Source: Cytophagales bacterium (lineage in GTDB: Bacteria; Bacteroidota; Bacteroidia; Cytophagales; 172606-1). Taken from it: a stretch of DNA of 64,000 bases. Shown here piece after piece: positions 1-8,869 of this stretch (position 1 is the first letter of the stretch; the number at the start of each line of letters is the position of its first letter). The notes below the pieces were generated by a model. That model saw only the letters and a program-made list of their open reading frames with translations. It was not told the DNA's origin and made no database searches. The position numbers and the translations under genes are program-made. Where the stretch lies: the NCBI GenBank assembly GCA_030446715.1, contig JAUJMU010000009.1:1-64000 (forward strand), given 5' to 3'.

Positions 1-29
1 AGAAGACGACGTGGCCGCCGGGCAGGAGG

Positions 30-239
30 TCAGTCCTCCACGCGGAACCCCAGCTTCAGGGTGACCTGGAAGTGCGCGACGTCGCCGTTCTCGACGTGGC
101 CGCGCACCTCCTGCGTCTCGAACCACTCGATGTTGCGCACCGTCTCGGCCGCCTTGCGGACGGCGGTGCGGATGGCGTCGTCGACGCTGGTGGGGCTGCT
201 GCCGACGACCTCGGTCAGCCGGTAGACGTGGTTGCTCAT
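30..239 (-). CDS. Dodecin family flavin-binding protein (foreign, actinobacterial type)
   Basis: A 69-residue protein that fits the dodecin family along its whole length. Dodecins form dodecamers that bind and buffer flavins in the cytoplasm. The N-terminal strand MSNHVYRLTEVVG, the helix SVDDAIRTAVRKAAETV, the flavin-stacking Trp in NIEWFE (about residue 39) and the closing strand VAHFQVTLKLGFRVED are all present. The start at 239 gives exactly the family length; the upstream extension of the frame looks non-coding. The stretch is far more GC-rich than the rest of the window, with codons ending in G/C, and resembles actinobacterial dodecins. I infer it does not belong to the Bacteroidota replicon. 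Identity is confident; the origin is an inference. Confidence 0.85.
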   Translation of the reverse strand: MSNHVYRLTEVVGSSPTSVDDAIRTAVRKAAETVRNIEWFETQEVRGHVENGDVAHFQVTLKLGFRVED

Positions 240-372
240 CGCGGCATCGTGCCAGGAACCGGGACTCAGGGCACGGCTCCGGCGCGGGGGGTTCACGACC
301 ACGCCGGAGCCGGACGCCGCCGAGTGTTCCCGGGCGACGTCCGGATCAAACCTGCCCCGCGGGCGAGGACGT

Positions 373-450
373 TGGCGGGCTGTGCTCACCCGCCAAAGCC
401 CCGAAGCCAATCCAAAACACCAAATAGCTGAAAATCAATATTCTACTCAT
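373..450 (-). pseudogene. Truncated start of a secreted protein, cut at a junction
   Basis: Downstream of the sulfatase on the same strand an ATG at 450 opens a typical signal peptide, MSRILIFSYLVFWIGFGALA, followed by GEHSPPT. The frame then runs into the GC-rich foreign DNA and stops at about 346. The composition up to about position 390 matches the Bacteroidota part. It appears to be the first ~25 codons of the next gene in the sulfatase operon, with the remainder missing. The exact breakpoint, between about 340 and 395, cannot be set by eye. What the full gene encodes is unknown. Confidence 0.5.
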
Positions 451-471
451 TTTCAATTGTCAATTTACCTG

Positions 472-2076
472 CTACTGCTTTACGGCGGGTCGCGGGGGAA
501 ACTCCCGCAGGGGCGAATATCTTTCGTAGGTTTCAAAAACCTCCCCGTTTCCGGTCACCCGCGGGTCGCGGGTCACTTTCAGATAGTTTTCCAGACGGCT
601 TTTCATGGCGTTCTTCGTCTGGCTGTGCCGGGGATCACCGGCCAGGTTGTGCAGACAGCCCGGGTCTTTGTTGATGTCGTACAGTTCTTCGCCGGGCCGT
701 TTGGCTACGGCCAGGTGGAAAAAGGGTGACACCCTTTCATCTTCCCGGTGTCCGATCAGGAAATCAAGGGTAGGACAGGCATCAATATCGTGGTAGCCGC
801 CGTGCATGGGGCCGGGTTGCCAACGGCCGGAGCCGGCATCCTTTTCCAGTTTCTGAGGATCGCCGGCCGGCCAGCGGTCGGGTTCAAAGTTGATGATGTA
901 CAGGTATTGCGCGGTGCGCAAAGCCCGCTGGGGATAGCCCTGATTGTTCCACCGGGAAGAAGAATGGCGTTCCCGCGAGGTGTATACCCCGGTGCGCAAG
1001 GTATCTCCGGCCCGGCTCTTTTGATTGAGCAAAGCCGGCAAAAGGCTTATCCCCTGCATCGGGTCGCCGGTTCCGGCACCGGGATGCGCCACGCCGGCGG
1101 CTTCCAGGAAAGTGGGGGCAAGGTCAGTCAGGCTTACTACGTTGCCGATGGTACGTCCGCCGGGAATCCGGTTGCCCCAGCGGATAGCCAGCGGCACGTG
1201 GATTCCGTACTCGTAGACATTGGCCTTGGCCCGCGGAAAAGCCATACCATTGTCCGACGTAACTACCACCAGGGTATTGTCCAGTTCCCCGGCCTCCTCC
1301 AGCAGCTTCAGCATACGCCCCAGGTGCTGATCAGCCCATTCAATTTCAAAGCAGTAATCGAGCAGGTCGCTCCGGATCCCGGGGGTATCGGGCAGAAAGT
1401 CCGGCACGGCTGCGTCGGCCAGCCTTTTGCCGTGTTTCAGACCGATCCCTTTCTCAAAGTTCCGGTGGGGTTCCTGGGCACCAAACCAGAAGCAAAACGG
1501 GGCATTTTTGCCTTTCTTCGCCAGAAAAGCGGCAAAATTAGCTGCGTAATCCACATTGCTGATTCCGGCGGGACCCTTTGATCTGATTGTATTGTACTCC
1601 GGCCCGGCGGGGTTGTTTTGCCGGCCTGACACCTTCCATTCGCCCGGTCCCCACCCCTTGCCGGTATACCCGGCAAAATAACCCGCCCCGGCCAGCAGGT
1701 CCGGGTAGGTAACGTATTGCCGGGGAAAGCTGCTGGCGTGCGTGCCCGCCTGCTCAAGCTGCCAGCAGTTGAGTCCGGTCAGCAGCGCCGCCCGCGACGG
1801 GCTGCACCCCGGAGAAGCTACAATGGCGTTGGTAAACAAGACCCCTTCCCGGGCTACCCGGTCAAAAGCCGGCGTCCGGACGGCCTTGTACCCGTAGGCG
1901 GAGGTATGCGGGAAGGACTGGTCGTCCGAAATAACAAAAAGGATGTTGGGCCTTCCGGCGGCAGACTGACTGATCCGGGCGGTACGGGGGCTGCCGGGCG
2001 GCCCGGCGGCGGCCGGCAATCCGGTCAGCAACCAGCCGAGCAGAAAAGCTTTGATCGTAAGGCAAATGCACTTCAT
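472..2076 (-). CDS. Secreted sulfatase (S1, heparan N-sulfatase-like)
   Basis: Type I sulfatase of 534 aa, hydrolysing sulfate esters or N-sulfates on glycans. It has an N-terminal hydrophobic signal (residues 1-24), the start of the alkaline-phosphatase-like fold at RPNILFVISDDQ (metal-binding Asp51/Asp52), and the signature SPGCSPSRAALLTG, in which Cys91 would be converted to formylglycine. A later TSDNG motif supplies further metal ligands. The spacing GLNCWQLEQAGTHAS after the signature resembles the SGSH/heparan N-sulfatase branch, but the exact substrate is a guess. It sits 30 bp downstream of the nucleoside-hydrolase-like gene on the same strand, so the two are probably co-transcribed. 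A Cys-type sulfatase needs an anaerobic or aerobic maturase, and none is seen here. Confidence 0.9.
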   Translation of the reverse strand: MKCICLTIKAFLLGWLLTGLPAAAGPPGSPRTARISQSAAGRPNILFVISDDQSFPHTSAYGYKAVRTPAFDRVAREGVLFTNAIVASPGCSPSRAALLTGLNCWQLEQAGTHASSFPRQYVTYPDLLAGAGYFAGYTGKGWGPGEWKVSGRQNNPAGPEYNTIRSKGPAGISNVDYAANFAAFLAKKGKNAPFCFWFGAQEPHRNFEKGIGLKHGKRLADAAVPDFLPDTPGIRSDLLDYCFEIEWADQHLGRMLKLLEEAGELDNTLVVVTSDNGMAFPRAKANVYEYGIHVPLAIRWGNRIPGGRTIGNVVSLTDLAPTFLEAAGVAHPGAGTGDPMQGISLLPALLNQKSRAGDTLRTGVYTSRERHSSSRWNNQGYPQRALRTAQYLYIINFEPDRWPAGDPQKLEKDAGSGRWQPGPMHGGYHDIDACPTLDFLIGHREDERVSPFFHLAVAKRPGEELYDINKDPGCLHNLAGDPRHSQTKNAMKSRLENYLKVTRDPRVTGNGEVFETYERYSPLREFPPRPAVKQ

Positions 2077-2106
2077 GGGAGTGGCTTTCAGGGGACGTCT
2101 GGCTAC

Positions 2107-3642
2107 TTATCTGGCGTTGGTCAGCTGAACCGAGTACCAGGGCGCTTTGTCCTGTCTGGTGAGTACGAAAACGACGGTTCCTGTCCTTTGCCCGGTCCCT
2201 TTTTTGGGCGGAGTCTGACTGGCCTGCCTCAGGCAGGCAAAGACTTCCCGGTGCTGGTCGTGGACCAGCACCAGGGCTGATTTCCCGGATTTAAGAATAC
2301 GCTGGCTGGCTTCGGGCAGCGACTGCGCGGCGTTTACCATGATCACCTCCGGCGTCTGCCCTCCGGGCGCATTCCACTTCAGGGTTTCCTGATCCGTTAT
2401 GATGAACGCATCCTCCGGTTTGATGGGCTCTTCATTGAGCAGGATGGTCAGGTCTGCTGCCCTGGTCTCGCGGCGGGTGCCGGTGAAGGATACAGGGGCA
2501 GCAGGAAGCTGCCCGGAATGCAGCGTGGCGGGCCCCGCACCCCGGGCGGGCAACTGCACCATCAGGTCCTCAATGATGCCGGCCAGCGACTCATCGCTTA
2601 TCTTTTGCGCAATCCTGACGTGCAGGGGTTCCCCCGGCCGGGCGTCCCGCCAGGTGTAGGCACCGTCGCGCCAGCCGTTCCCGATGCGTTCGGCCGTGAC
2701 TTCCAGGCGCCGTCCGGGCGGTTCCACAAAAATATCACCGGCCCCCCGGACGGCGTAGTACACGGCAATCTGGTCCCAGCTGGGTCTGTTTTTATGCCGG
2801 GCCGGTTTTAGAAACAGCTCATAAGCCACCCGGACCGGATTTGATTCCGGGGTTTCGGTTGATAAGCGGGCACCCGTACCCACCTTGCCCCCGGTTGGGG
2901 AGAGGTACAGCGGCGTAGGCCATCCGCGGGTGATGCGTTGGGCATCTCCCCGTCCGTCGAAGCCCCAGTTGAAAGTGGCCCGGCCCGGCGCGGGCTGGTT
3001 GCCGCCGGCCATACAAACCAGTTCTTTCACCTTAAGCTTGATGAGATCTTTGCCGGGAAGCGGGCTCCAGGAATCGGGCGGGCTTTGGAGCAGATCTTCG
3101 AGTACGGTGAGCAGACCCACCGCTGCGATGGTGACACTCCGGTCGGGTGCCTCAGACAACAGTTTCCGGTACAACGCAACCCCGTCCCAGACATTCTGCC
3201 TGCTTTTGATGCCGTGGTCGAACTGCCGGAAGATCGGCAGGTTGAAATTGCCGTAGGGCGTACTGACGGAGTAGCTCCGGTAGAACTTGTCGAAGCTCTG
3301 GTCGTACAGATACTCCAGGGGTGGCATATCGCCGACCGGGATATGAGGCCGGCCATAATACCGGTTGACCGCCGCCACGGTAGATGCCCCGTAGGGCGTG
3401 GGGGAGTTTACCACTATTCCCAGAATCTCCGCCTCGCCCCTGTCGGCAAGGGCGTGCAACACAGCCAGCGCCCCTGCATCGTCCACGTCCAGGTCTATAT
3501 CCGTGTCGTAGATGATCTTTACCGGCTTCCGGCTCACGGCGGGTTGCCCCCGGTCCTGTCCCAGGGAGCGCTGCCCCATTACAGTTGCCAGCAGCATCAT
3601 TGCGGCAGCCAAAAGAGGCGTTTTCAAAATACGCTTTCTCAT
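2107..3642 (-). CDS. Secreted nucleoside-hydrolase-like protein
   Basis: 511 aa, with a cleavable signal peptide (residues 1-29, ending SLGQ) and an inosine-uridine nucleoside hydrolase fold. The calcium-binding Asp cluster is visible as DTDIDLDVDDAGAL at residues 46-59, followed by ILGIVVNSP and GRPHIPVG, as in the family. Family members cleave the N-glycosidic bond of ribonucleosides, but secreted Bacteroidota versions with long C-terminal tails are poorly characterised. Here the last ~130 residues form an extension outside the usual ~310-residue fold, so the true substrate may differ. It is the first gene of a two- or three-gene minus-strand unit with the sulfatase. The ATG at 3642 immediately precedes the Lys/Arg-rich signal n-region. 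Confidence 0.85.
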   Translation of the reverse strand: MRKRILKTPLLAAAMMLLATVMGQRSLGQDRGQPAVSRKPVKIIYDTDIDLDVDDAGALAVLHALADRGEAEILGIVVNSPTPYGASTVAAVNRYYGRPHIPVGDMPPLEYLYDQSFDKFYRSYSVSTPYGNFNLPIFRQFDHGIKSRQNVWDGVALYRKLLSEAPDRSVTIAAVGLLTVLEDLLQSPPDSWSPLPGKDLIKLKVKELVCMAGGNQPAPGRATFNWGFDGRGDAQRITRGWPTPLYLSPTGGKVGTGARLSTETPESNPVRVAYELFLKPARHKNRPSWDQIAVYYAVRGAGDIFVEPPGRRLEVTAERIGNGWRDGAYTWRDARPGEPLHVRIAQKISDESLAGIIEDLMVQLPARGAGPATLHSGQLPAAPVSFTGTRRETRAADLTILLNEEPIKPEDAFIITDQETLKWNAPGGQTPEVIMVNAAQSLPEASQRILKSGKSALVLVHDQHREVFACLRQASQTPPKKGTGQRTGTVVFVLTRQDKAPWYSVQLTNAR

Positions 3643-3971
3643 AAAATATTCTGGTTAACCGGCAACTTATATTCAGCCGCCAACATGTAAGCAGGCGCGG
3701 CATATTTTTGGATAGAGAACATTCAAAATGTTCTTCCGGGGCAGTAAATCTATATTACGCCTCGTTCAATTACTGTAACTTATCTTCCTATTTATAATAC
3801 TATCTTTCTAAATACTTAAGCCCGACTTTAACATGATCAACCAGGTTTTGACAGAGGAGATCACTTTTAGCGGTTTGGGGACAAATGCCAAAGGCGACAA
3901 AAAACGGGTAATGGTTAAAACGTGAATGATTTCAGAAATTGGTAACTCAGGCAGAAAGGTGAAAAGAGCAT
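3643..3971. other. Intergenic region upstream of the nucleoside-hydrolase gene
   Basis: 329 bases, AT-richer than the flanking genes, with no convincing ORF or RNA gene. It must hold the promoter of the minus-strand nucleoside-hydrolase/sulfatase unit. I could not find a clean Bacteroidota TTTG / TAnnTTTG pair. The right end (about 3940-3971) may be the terminal part of the IS1-like remnant that begins the next feature. Confidence 0.4.
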
Positions 3972-4736
3972 ATGATTCAGATTACCAGGAAATGTCCACA
4001 TTGCAGTAGTATTGACTTAGTGAGCAAATGCAAGCTCATCCATCCCGACGGCTATAAGGGCATCCGCACGGACCTGAAAAAGGCAGATGACGATTTCCGG
4101 ATTTACGACACCCGCACAGATGCCAGGGAGGCAAAGGATCTGGCCGGCAGCAATTCGTACTTTGATGGGTTGCAAAAGTGAATGAAAAGAAAGGTACTGC
4201 AACTGCGCCGCCCCGATGCCGAGGCAGTGCGGCCCTATGATCAGGAGCCGGTACCCGCCCTGGATTCGGTACCGGAACGGAGTACCGGTCTGTCGTACCA
4301 ACTGTTTGAGACAACCGTTCCCTGGACCCCAGCCATTGCCAGCCTGTCCGGGAAACCCACCAAAACGGGTATCGCCCCAACCCTGAACGCGGTGGTGGCT
4401 AACGGCGGGAAAGCAGTAGCTGCCTGCCGTGGGTTGCTGGAAGTACCCGAAACGGGTGAATACACTTTCTCCCTGACCGCCGGGGGCGGAGCCGTTTTGC
4501 ACCTGCACGAAGGGTTAGTCATTGATGCCGACCGGGGCTACCAACCGGGTACGCTGGCAAAGGCCACCGTCCGCCTGGAACAGGGCTTCCATCTGATCAA
4601 CCTGGTCTACGCCCGGCAGACCCAAAGCGCCTCCTCCCTGCAACTGCAGTGGAGCGGACCGGGCTTTTCCCTCAAACCCATCGAAGCGAATCGGCTGTTT
4701 CACGCCACAGGCAAGGCCAAGGGGCCATTGTACTGA
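3972..4736 (+). pseudogene. Relic: IS1-like zinc-finger start joined to the C-terminus of a PA14 sulfatase
   Basis: One reading frame broken by an in-frame TGA at 4179-4181. The first ~20 codons (MIQITRKCPHCSSIDLV) match the N-terminal zinc finger of IS1-type InsA proteins. From about codon 24 the frame becomes the tail of a sulfatase: YKGIRTDL, then RIYDTRTDAREAKDLAGS, then after the stop KVLQLRRPDAEAVRPYDQEPVP, and finally a PA14 domain (about codons 130-245: GLLEVPETGEYTFSLTAGGG, LEQGFHLINLVY, LQLQWSGPG). The catalytic half of the sulfatase is absent. I read this as an IS-mediated deletion remnant. PA14 is a carbohydrate-binding beta-barrel in such enzymes. The piece has no expected function. 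Confidence 0.7.
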
Positions 4737-4783
4737 AAACCACCAGCCCGTGCAGCAGCAGTAAATTAAACCAAAGTTGAATT

Positions 4784-4821
4784 GCAAGCGTTGCATCTGG
4801 TCCGCCCTATGCAACGCTTGC
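4784..4821 (-). terminator. Perfect 13-bp hairpin between convergent genes
   Basis: GCAAGCGTTGCAT (4784-4796) and ATGCAACGCTTGC (4809-4821) are exact inverted repeats with a 12-nt loop. The hairpin lies 34 bp past the stop of the minus-strand Kelch gene and 47 bp past the plus-strand relic. On the minus strand it is followed by AATTCAACTTTGG, a weak T-rich tract, so it best serves as a terminator for the Kelch gene. Confidence 0.5.
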
Positions 4822-4854
4822 CGCCTGAGAATCCTCTGCCGGGAGACTACCGGC

Positions 4855-6981
4855 CTATCGCTTACTGAACCTGATGACCTTGTTGGTGGCGCCCATTTGC
4901 AGTTGTAACCAGTATAAGCCCGGCCGCAGTGAACCTACCGGTAGGAGAAGTTGGTTTTCCCCGCTTCCCCGGTGGGCGTTTTGCAAATACTGCCGGCCGG
5001 TTGCATCCGTAACCTTAGTAGAGCTGACCTGGCTGGCCGGGCCGGAAAGTTGCACAGTAAGCAGCTCCCCGGCCGGATTGGGATAGAGGTTTACCCGTTC
5101 TCCTTCCCCACCTATAAGTTGGTCGTCAGCAATGGCAAGTCTACCAGTAGCCGACACTGATTCCAGTTGCCACTGCTGATTAGGGGAAGTAGCCGCGTAG
5201 TCGGTATACTGGATAACCTGGCCCCCGTCTTCCAAAGACCCCCCGGCTACGTCCAGTACTTTGCCACTATGACGGGCCACTAACTTGTAGTAGCCATCCG
5301 CTACGGGTTCAATTTTCCACTGTTGATTGGCAGCCTGAGCGTAAGGAGCGTACTGAATAATACGGGTGCCGTCTGCTTGCGAAGCGGCCGGTACGTCCAG
5401 GGCTTTGCCACTGTGGCGGGCTTTGATGAAGTAATACCCGTCCGGAGTGGCTTCCAGCAGCCAGCTTTGGTTCCCGCTGACGGGCAGGCTAGCCTGGTAC
5501 TGGATCAGCGCCGCACCGTCTTCTAAAGAGGCGCCTGGCACGTCGAGTACTTTCCCACTGTGGCGGGCCCGAATGGTGTAGTAACCGCTGAACCCGCCTC
5601 CCCCGGTTTGCCCGCCACTCAAGGCTATTGTTTTGCTTCCTCCGCTGCCAGAGTGGGTAATGGCCAGGGTTGCCGACCTACTCCCCTCGGAGAGCGGCCG
5701 GAAGCTGACAGGTACCTCCAGGCTTTTACCGACGGGTATTACCAGCGGCAAGGTTCCGGGCAGTTGATAGGAAAACTCCCCGCTTCCGCTAAGCGTCAGG
5801 CTGGAGACAACAATCGCTTGATTGCCCCCGCTGTTGGTCAGCCTGACGGTCTGGTTTTGCGTGGTGTTCACGGCCACTTGTCCATAAGTTACTTCGGAAG
5901 GACCTTCTAGCCAGCTCTCCGACAGGGCTACCCCACCGGGAGCAGTGGGGGTTGACCGGTAAAATACCTCCTGGGAAGTAAGTTCCGGTTCACCGCCGCG
6001 TTGCCCGGAGCCGGCTACCACGTAAATGGCCTCGTTGCTGACAATGGCCTGCGTGCCGTGCCGGCCCTCCTGGAGGTCGGCCAATCGTTGCCAGGTACCC
6101 GTAGTGGGATTCAAAGCTTCCGTTTCCCGGTGTGCCCCTACCTGAGTGCCGCTTTCCCCCCCGATGAGCACCAGTTCTCCGTTCAGCACGGCAGTAGCCG
6201 GAGCCCCCCGCTGGGTAGGAATTCCATTGGGCAGGGTGGACCACTGGTTGGCAGTAAAATCGTATACATCTACCTCGGGTACGGTTAAGTCAAACAATTG
6301 ATCCGTGCTGGCTGACGTTCTCCGCCCGCCGGCCGCGTAGAGTTTATCCCCAATGAGGGCCGCGTGAAAGTGGTCGCGGGCACGCGGGGCATCAGCTAAA
6401 GTTCTCCAGGTATTGGTCAGGGGGTCAAACTCGTCAAACCAGGTCACGTACCCGGAATTATGCCCGTTGGTAATGCCCCCAACCAGGTAAATTTTTTGGT
6501 TGTACACCACCACTCCGGCCGAGCCCCGTTGACGGTTCGGGGGAATGTCGGGTCCTTTCAGCCACTGCCTGGTGAGCGGATTGTAGATATACAGGTTCGG
6601 GACCGGCGTCTCGGAAGGATACTCACCGGTGAAGGCACCTGCCACATAGATGAGCCCTTCAAAGGTAACGGCCTGGAAGTGGTGCAACTCAATGGGCGTG
6701 GCCGGCGCATCCGCCCAGGTTCGCCCTGCCGGATCGTACACCTGAACCGGTTTAATGCCTCTGCCTCCCAGCAGGTAAAACTTATCGCCGGCCTGTACAT
6801 AGGCCCCTTCGTGCCGGCCGGCAGGCGAGCCCGCATTTGGGACGAGGGTTTGCCAGGTGCCCGACTGCGGCTGGGCGGGAAACAGTCCGAGCCCTGACAG
6901 GTGCAGGAACCATAGGCAATAAAACACACGCCGGCGAAAAGAGCAGGCCGGGGGCAAATGGGGTAAAGATTTCAGTGGCAT
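4855..6981 (-). CDS. Kelch-repeat protein with three ricin-type repeats and T9SS sorting tail
   Basis: 708 aa from the ATG at 6981, chosen because a signal-like segment (VFYCLWFLHLSGLGLFPAQP) follows; an upstream start at 7047 adds an unlikely leader. Order: Kelch beta-propeller, ~residues 40-335 (repeats such as DKFYLLGGRG, KIYLVGGITNG, KLYAAGGRR, AIYVVAGSG); immunoglobulin-like 'choice-of-anchor' domain, ~355-455 (VRLTNSGGNQ, VPVSFRPLSEGSRSATLAITH); three ricin-type beta-trefoil units, ~467-607, each with RHSGKVLDV or RHSGKALDV; T9SS type A tail from ~632 (NLYPNPAGELL ... VIRFSKR). The ricin repeats predict carbohydrate binding, and the tail predicts export by T9SS and surface anchoring. 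No catalytic motif of a galactose-oxidase type was identified. It is probably a surface glycan-binding protein. Confidence 0.85.
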   Translation of the reverse strand: MPLKSLPHLPPACSFRRRVFYCLWFLHLSGLGLFPAQPQSGTWQTLVPNAGSPAGRHEGAYVQAGDKFYLLGGRGIKPVQVYDPAGRTWADAPATPIELHHFQAVTFEGLIYVAGAFTGEYPSETPVPNLYIYNPLTRQWLKGPDIPPNRQRGSAGVVVYNQKIYLVGGITNGHNSGYVTWFDEFDPLTNTWRTLADAPRARDHFHAALIGDKLYAAGGRRTSASTDQLFDLTVPEVDVYDFTANQWSTLPNGIPTQRGAPATAVLNGELVLIGGESGTQVGAHRETEALNPTTGTWQRLADLQEGRHGTQAIVSNEAIYVVAGSGQRGGEPELTSQEVFYRSTPTAPGGVALSESWLEGPSEVTYGQVAVNTTQNQTVRLTNSGGNQAIVVSSLTLSGSGEFSYQLPGTLPLVIPVGKSLEVPVSFRPLSEGSRSATLAITHSGSGGSKTIALSGGQTGGGGFSGYYTIRARHSGKVLDVPGASLEDGAALIQYQASLPVSGNQSWLLEATPDGYYFIKARHSGKALDVPAASQADGTRIIQYAPYAQAANQQWKIEPVADGYYKLVARHSGKVLDVAGGSLEDGGQVIQYTDYAATSPNQQWQLESVSATGRLAIADDQLIGGEGERVNLYPNPAGELLTVQLSGPASQVSSTKVTDATGRQYLQNAHRGSGENQLLLPVGSLRPGLYWLQLQMGATNKVIRFSKR

Positions 6982-7176
6982 AAGATAACAGGTCAAGTCT
7001 ACTTGTAAGGTAAGAAGAAATACAGGATAGAACGGTGATTGATCCATTTAAGTTGGAGTCCGCTGCTATGAGTCAATTCTATCCCGATCCCGGTATGCCC
7101 GGGAGGGTTGGGGTTTTGGTGCCGGAAGCAGATATTCATTCCACGGTACAGCAGTGCCTCAACTCGTCCAATACTG

Positions 7177-8838
7177 TTACCAGGACGGGTTTTGCTCCAG
7201 GTTTTTACTGGCAATATTCAGCTCAAACTGCGGAATCGGGAAGCGGTACATTTTTTCGCTGAAAGCCCGGCTCTCCACCTGGAAACGTTCGAAGCTCAGG
7301 TTGCTCCCGTTTCTGGTGATGCGCATGCCATGCACGGGCTTATTGAAAAACTGCTCCCCCTTTTTCCAGCGGCGCACGTCATAGAACCGGTGATCTTCGA
7401 AGCAAAGTTCTACCCGCCGTTCGTTGTGGATGCGTTCCCGCATTTGGTCCTTCGAAAGACTGGTTGGCAAGGGGGGCATTCCGGCGCGGGCTCTTACCTG
7501 ATTTACGTACCTGTATACGTCGGCAACCGGTCCCTGGGCCTCGTTAAGCGCCTCCGCGTAGTTGAGCAATACTTCAGCGTACCGGAAGTGCACCCACGGC
7601 CTTCTTACGTTTGTAGTGGCCCCTACTCCCCACGCGGCTGATTCGCTGAGGAATTTTCGCAGGTAATACCCTGTTTTGGTAGAATTCACGTTGGTCGGAA
7701 CGTTATCTCTGCCACCCGCGTAAATTTCAACGGGTCTGTTCTTGAAACTGGCTCCGTTCACGATAATGAACAGCCCTAAGCGGGGATCACGGTCATTGTA
7801 CGGATTAGCCGGGTTGTAGCCGGAGGCAGGGTCCGTAATCGGCTTGCCGCTGCTGCGCATCCCGAAGGCATCCACCAGTTCCTGGGTGGGGTTGGTACGC
7901 CCGCGTGCCCCGTCGTAGCCGATGGGGGCATTGTTTAATTCGATGGAGTTGACGTTGTCGGCAGCGGAAGCAAATATCACTTCGGCATTATACGCCCGGG
8001 TGGAATAATTCCAGAGGTTAGCCAGTTCGCTCCACGGCGTAGTCTGGTTGCCCGTTAAGAGTGAATGTTTATTCAGATCAATCACGGCCCTGGCTGCATC
8101 AGCCGCCGCTTGCCATTTGGCCGCGTCACCCGAGGGATTATTCAGGGGGCTGGCGGCGTACAGCAGCGTCCGGGCTTTCAGGGCCAGGGCAGCCGTCTGC
8201 GTAGCTCTTCCCTTATCCCCGTCCGATTGATCCCGGATGGAGGGAGTCAGCACGGCCGCGGCTTCATCGCAATCGGCCAGAATCTGCTCCACTACTTCTT
8301 CAAACGAATTACGGGGCAGGTCCAGCACTTCATCCGGTTTGAAAGTGCGGTTGGCAATGATGACGCCGCCGTACCGCTTCATCAATTCAAAATGGTACAA
8401 CGCCCTCAGAAAGTATGCCTCCCCCATTAGTTCCGGAATATCGGAAGCAGGACTAATTTTGCTTGTCGGAGCGTTCTCCAAAAACAGGTTAGCCCTGCGA
8501 AGGTTCGTATACATGCTGGTATACTGCTCGTCGAAGGTACGCATGGGCCCCCAGGTATCGTTGTTGAATACATTAATGGAGGAATTGAAGTTGGAATTAA
8601 CCGCTTCGTCGCTGCCGGAGGCGAGTAGTGCACCGTTTCCATCCAGATTGTAGCGGTTGGGAACACCGGTATACACATTGTTCAGGAAGCCCCGGGCGTG
8701 CCGGTCGGATTTCCAGATGTCGGCTTCCCGTACGGCCCCGTCCGTGTATTCAAACTCCAGATATTCTTTCTCGCAGGCGGTAAAGGCCAGCACGGACACG
8801 AACAGCCATCCGGTTATTTTAAAATTAATTTTTAGCAT
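7177..8838 (-). CDS. SusD/RagB-family outer-membrane lipoprotein
   Basis: Surface lipoprotein that caps its partner SusC and captures oligosaccharides. The start at 8838 (MLKINFKITG) places a lipobox FTAC with Cys22; a GTG nine bases upstream is possible but less likely. The N-terminal TPR-like segment includes AYFLRALYHFELMKRYGGV, and the C-terminal part carries FRYAEVLLNYAEALNEAQG and RIHNERRVELCFEDHRFYDVRRWK, both hallmarks of the family. The end ASKNLEQNPSW is typical. It follows the SusC gene at 8870-11980 with a 31-bp gap, so the two form a pair and are presumably the last genes of the 19.4-7.2 kb operon. Confidence 0.92.
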   Translation of the reverse strand: MLKINFKITGWLFVSVLAFTACEKEYLEFEYTDGAVREADIWKSDRHARGFLNNVYTGVPNRYNLDGNGALLASGSDEAVNSNFNSSINVFNNDTWGPMRTFDEQYTSMYTNLRRANLFLENAPTSKISPASDIPELMGEAYFLRALYHFELMKRYGGVIIANRTFKPDEVLDLPRNSFEEVVEQILADCDEAAAVLTPSIRDQSDGDKGRATQTAALALKARTLLYAASPLNNPSGDAAKWQAAADAARAVIDLNKHSLLTGNQTTPWSELANLWNYSTRAYNAEVIFASAADNVNSIELNNAPIGYDGARGRTNPTQELVDAFGMRSSGKPITDPASGYNPANPYNDRDPRLGLFIIVNGASFKNRPVEIYAGGRDNVPTNVNSTKTGYYLRKFLSESAAWGVGATTNVRRPWVHFRYAEVLLNYAEALNEAQGPVADVYRYVNQVRARAGMPPLPTSLSKDQMRERIHNERRVELCFEDHRFYDVRRWKKGEQFFNKPVHGMRITRNGSNLSFERFQVESRAFSEKMYRFPIPQFELNIASKNLEQNPSW

Positions 8839-8869
8839 AGTAGTCACTGGCAGATAAAGCGGTTGTCAA

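Noticed and set aside
240-410. N-terminal extension of the dodecin frame
   Set aside because: Dodecins are ~70 aa; the added 57 residues are Arg/Pro-rich and cross the suspected junction.
748-1581. 277-codon open frame on the plus strand
   Set aside because: Antisense shadow of the sulfatase gene, with no recognisable domain.
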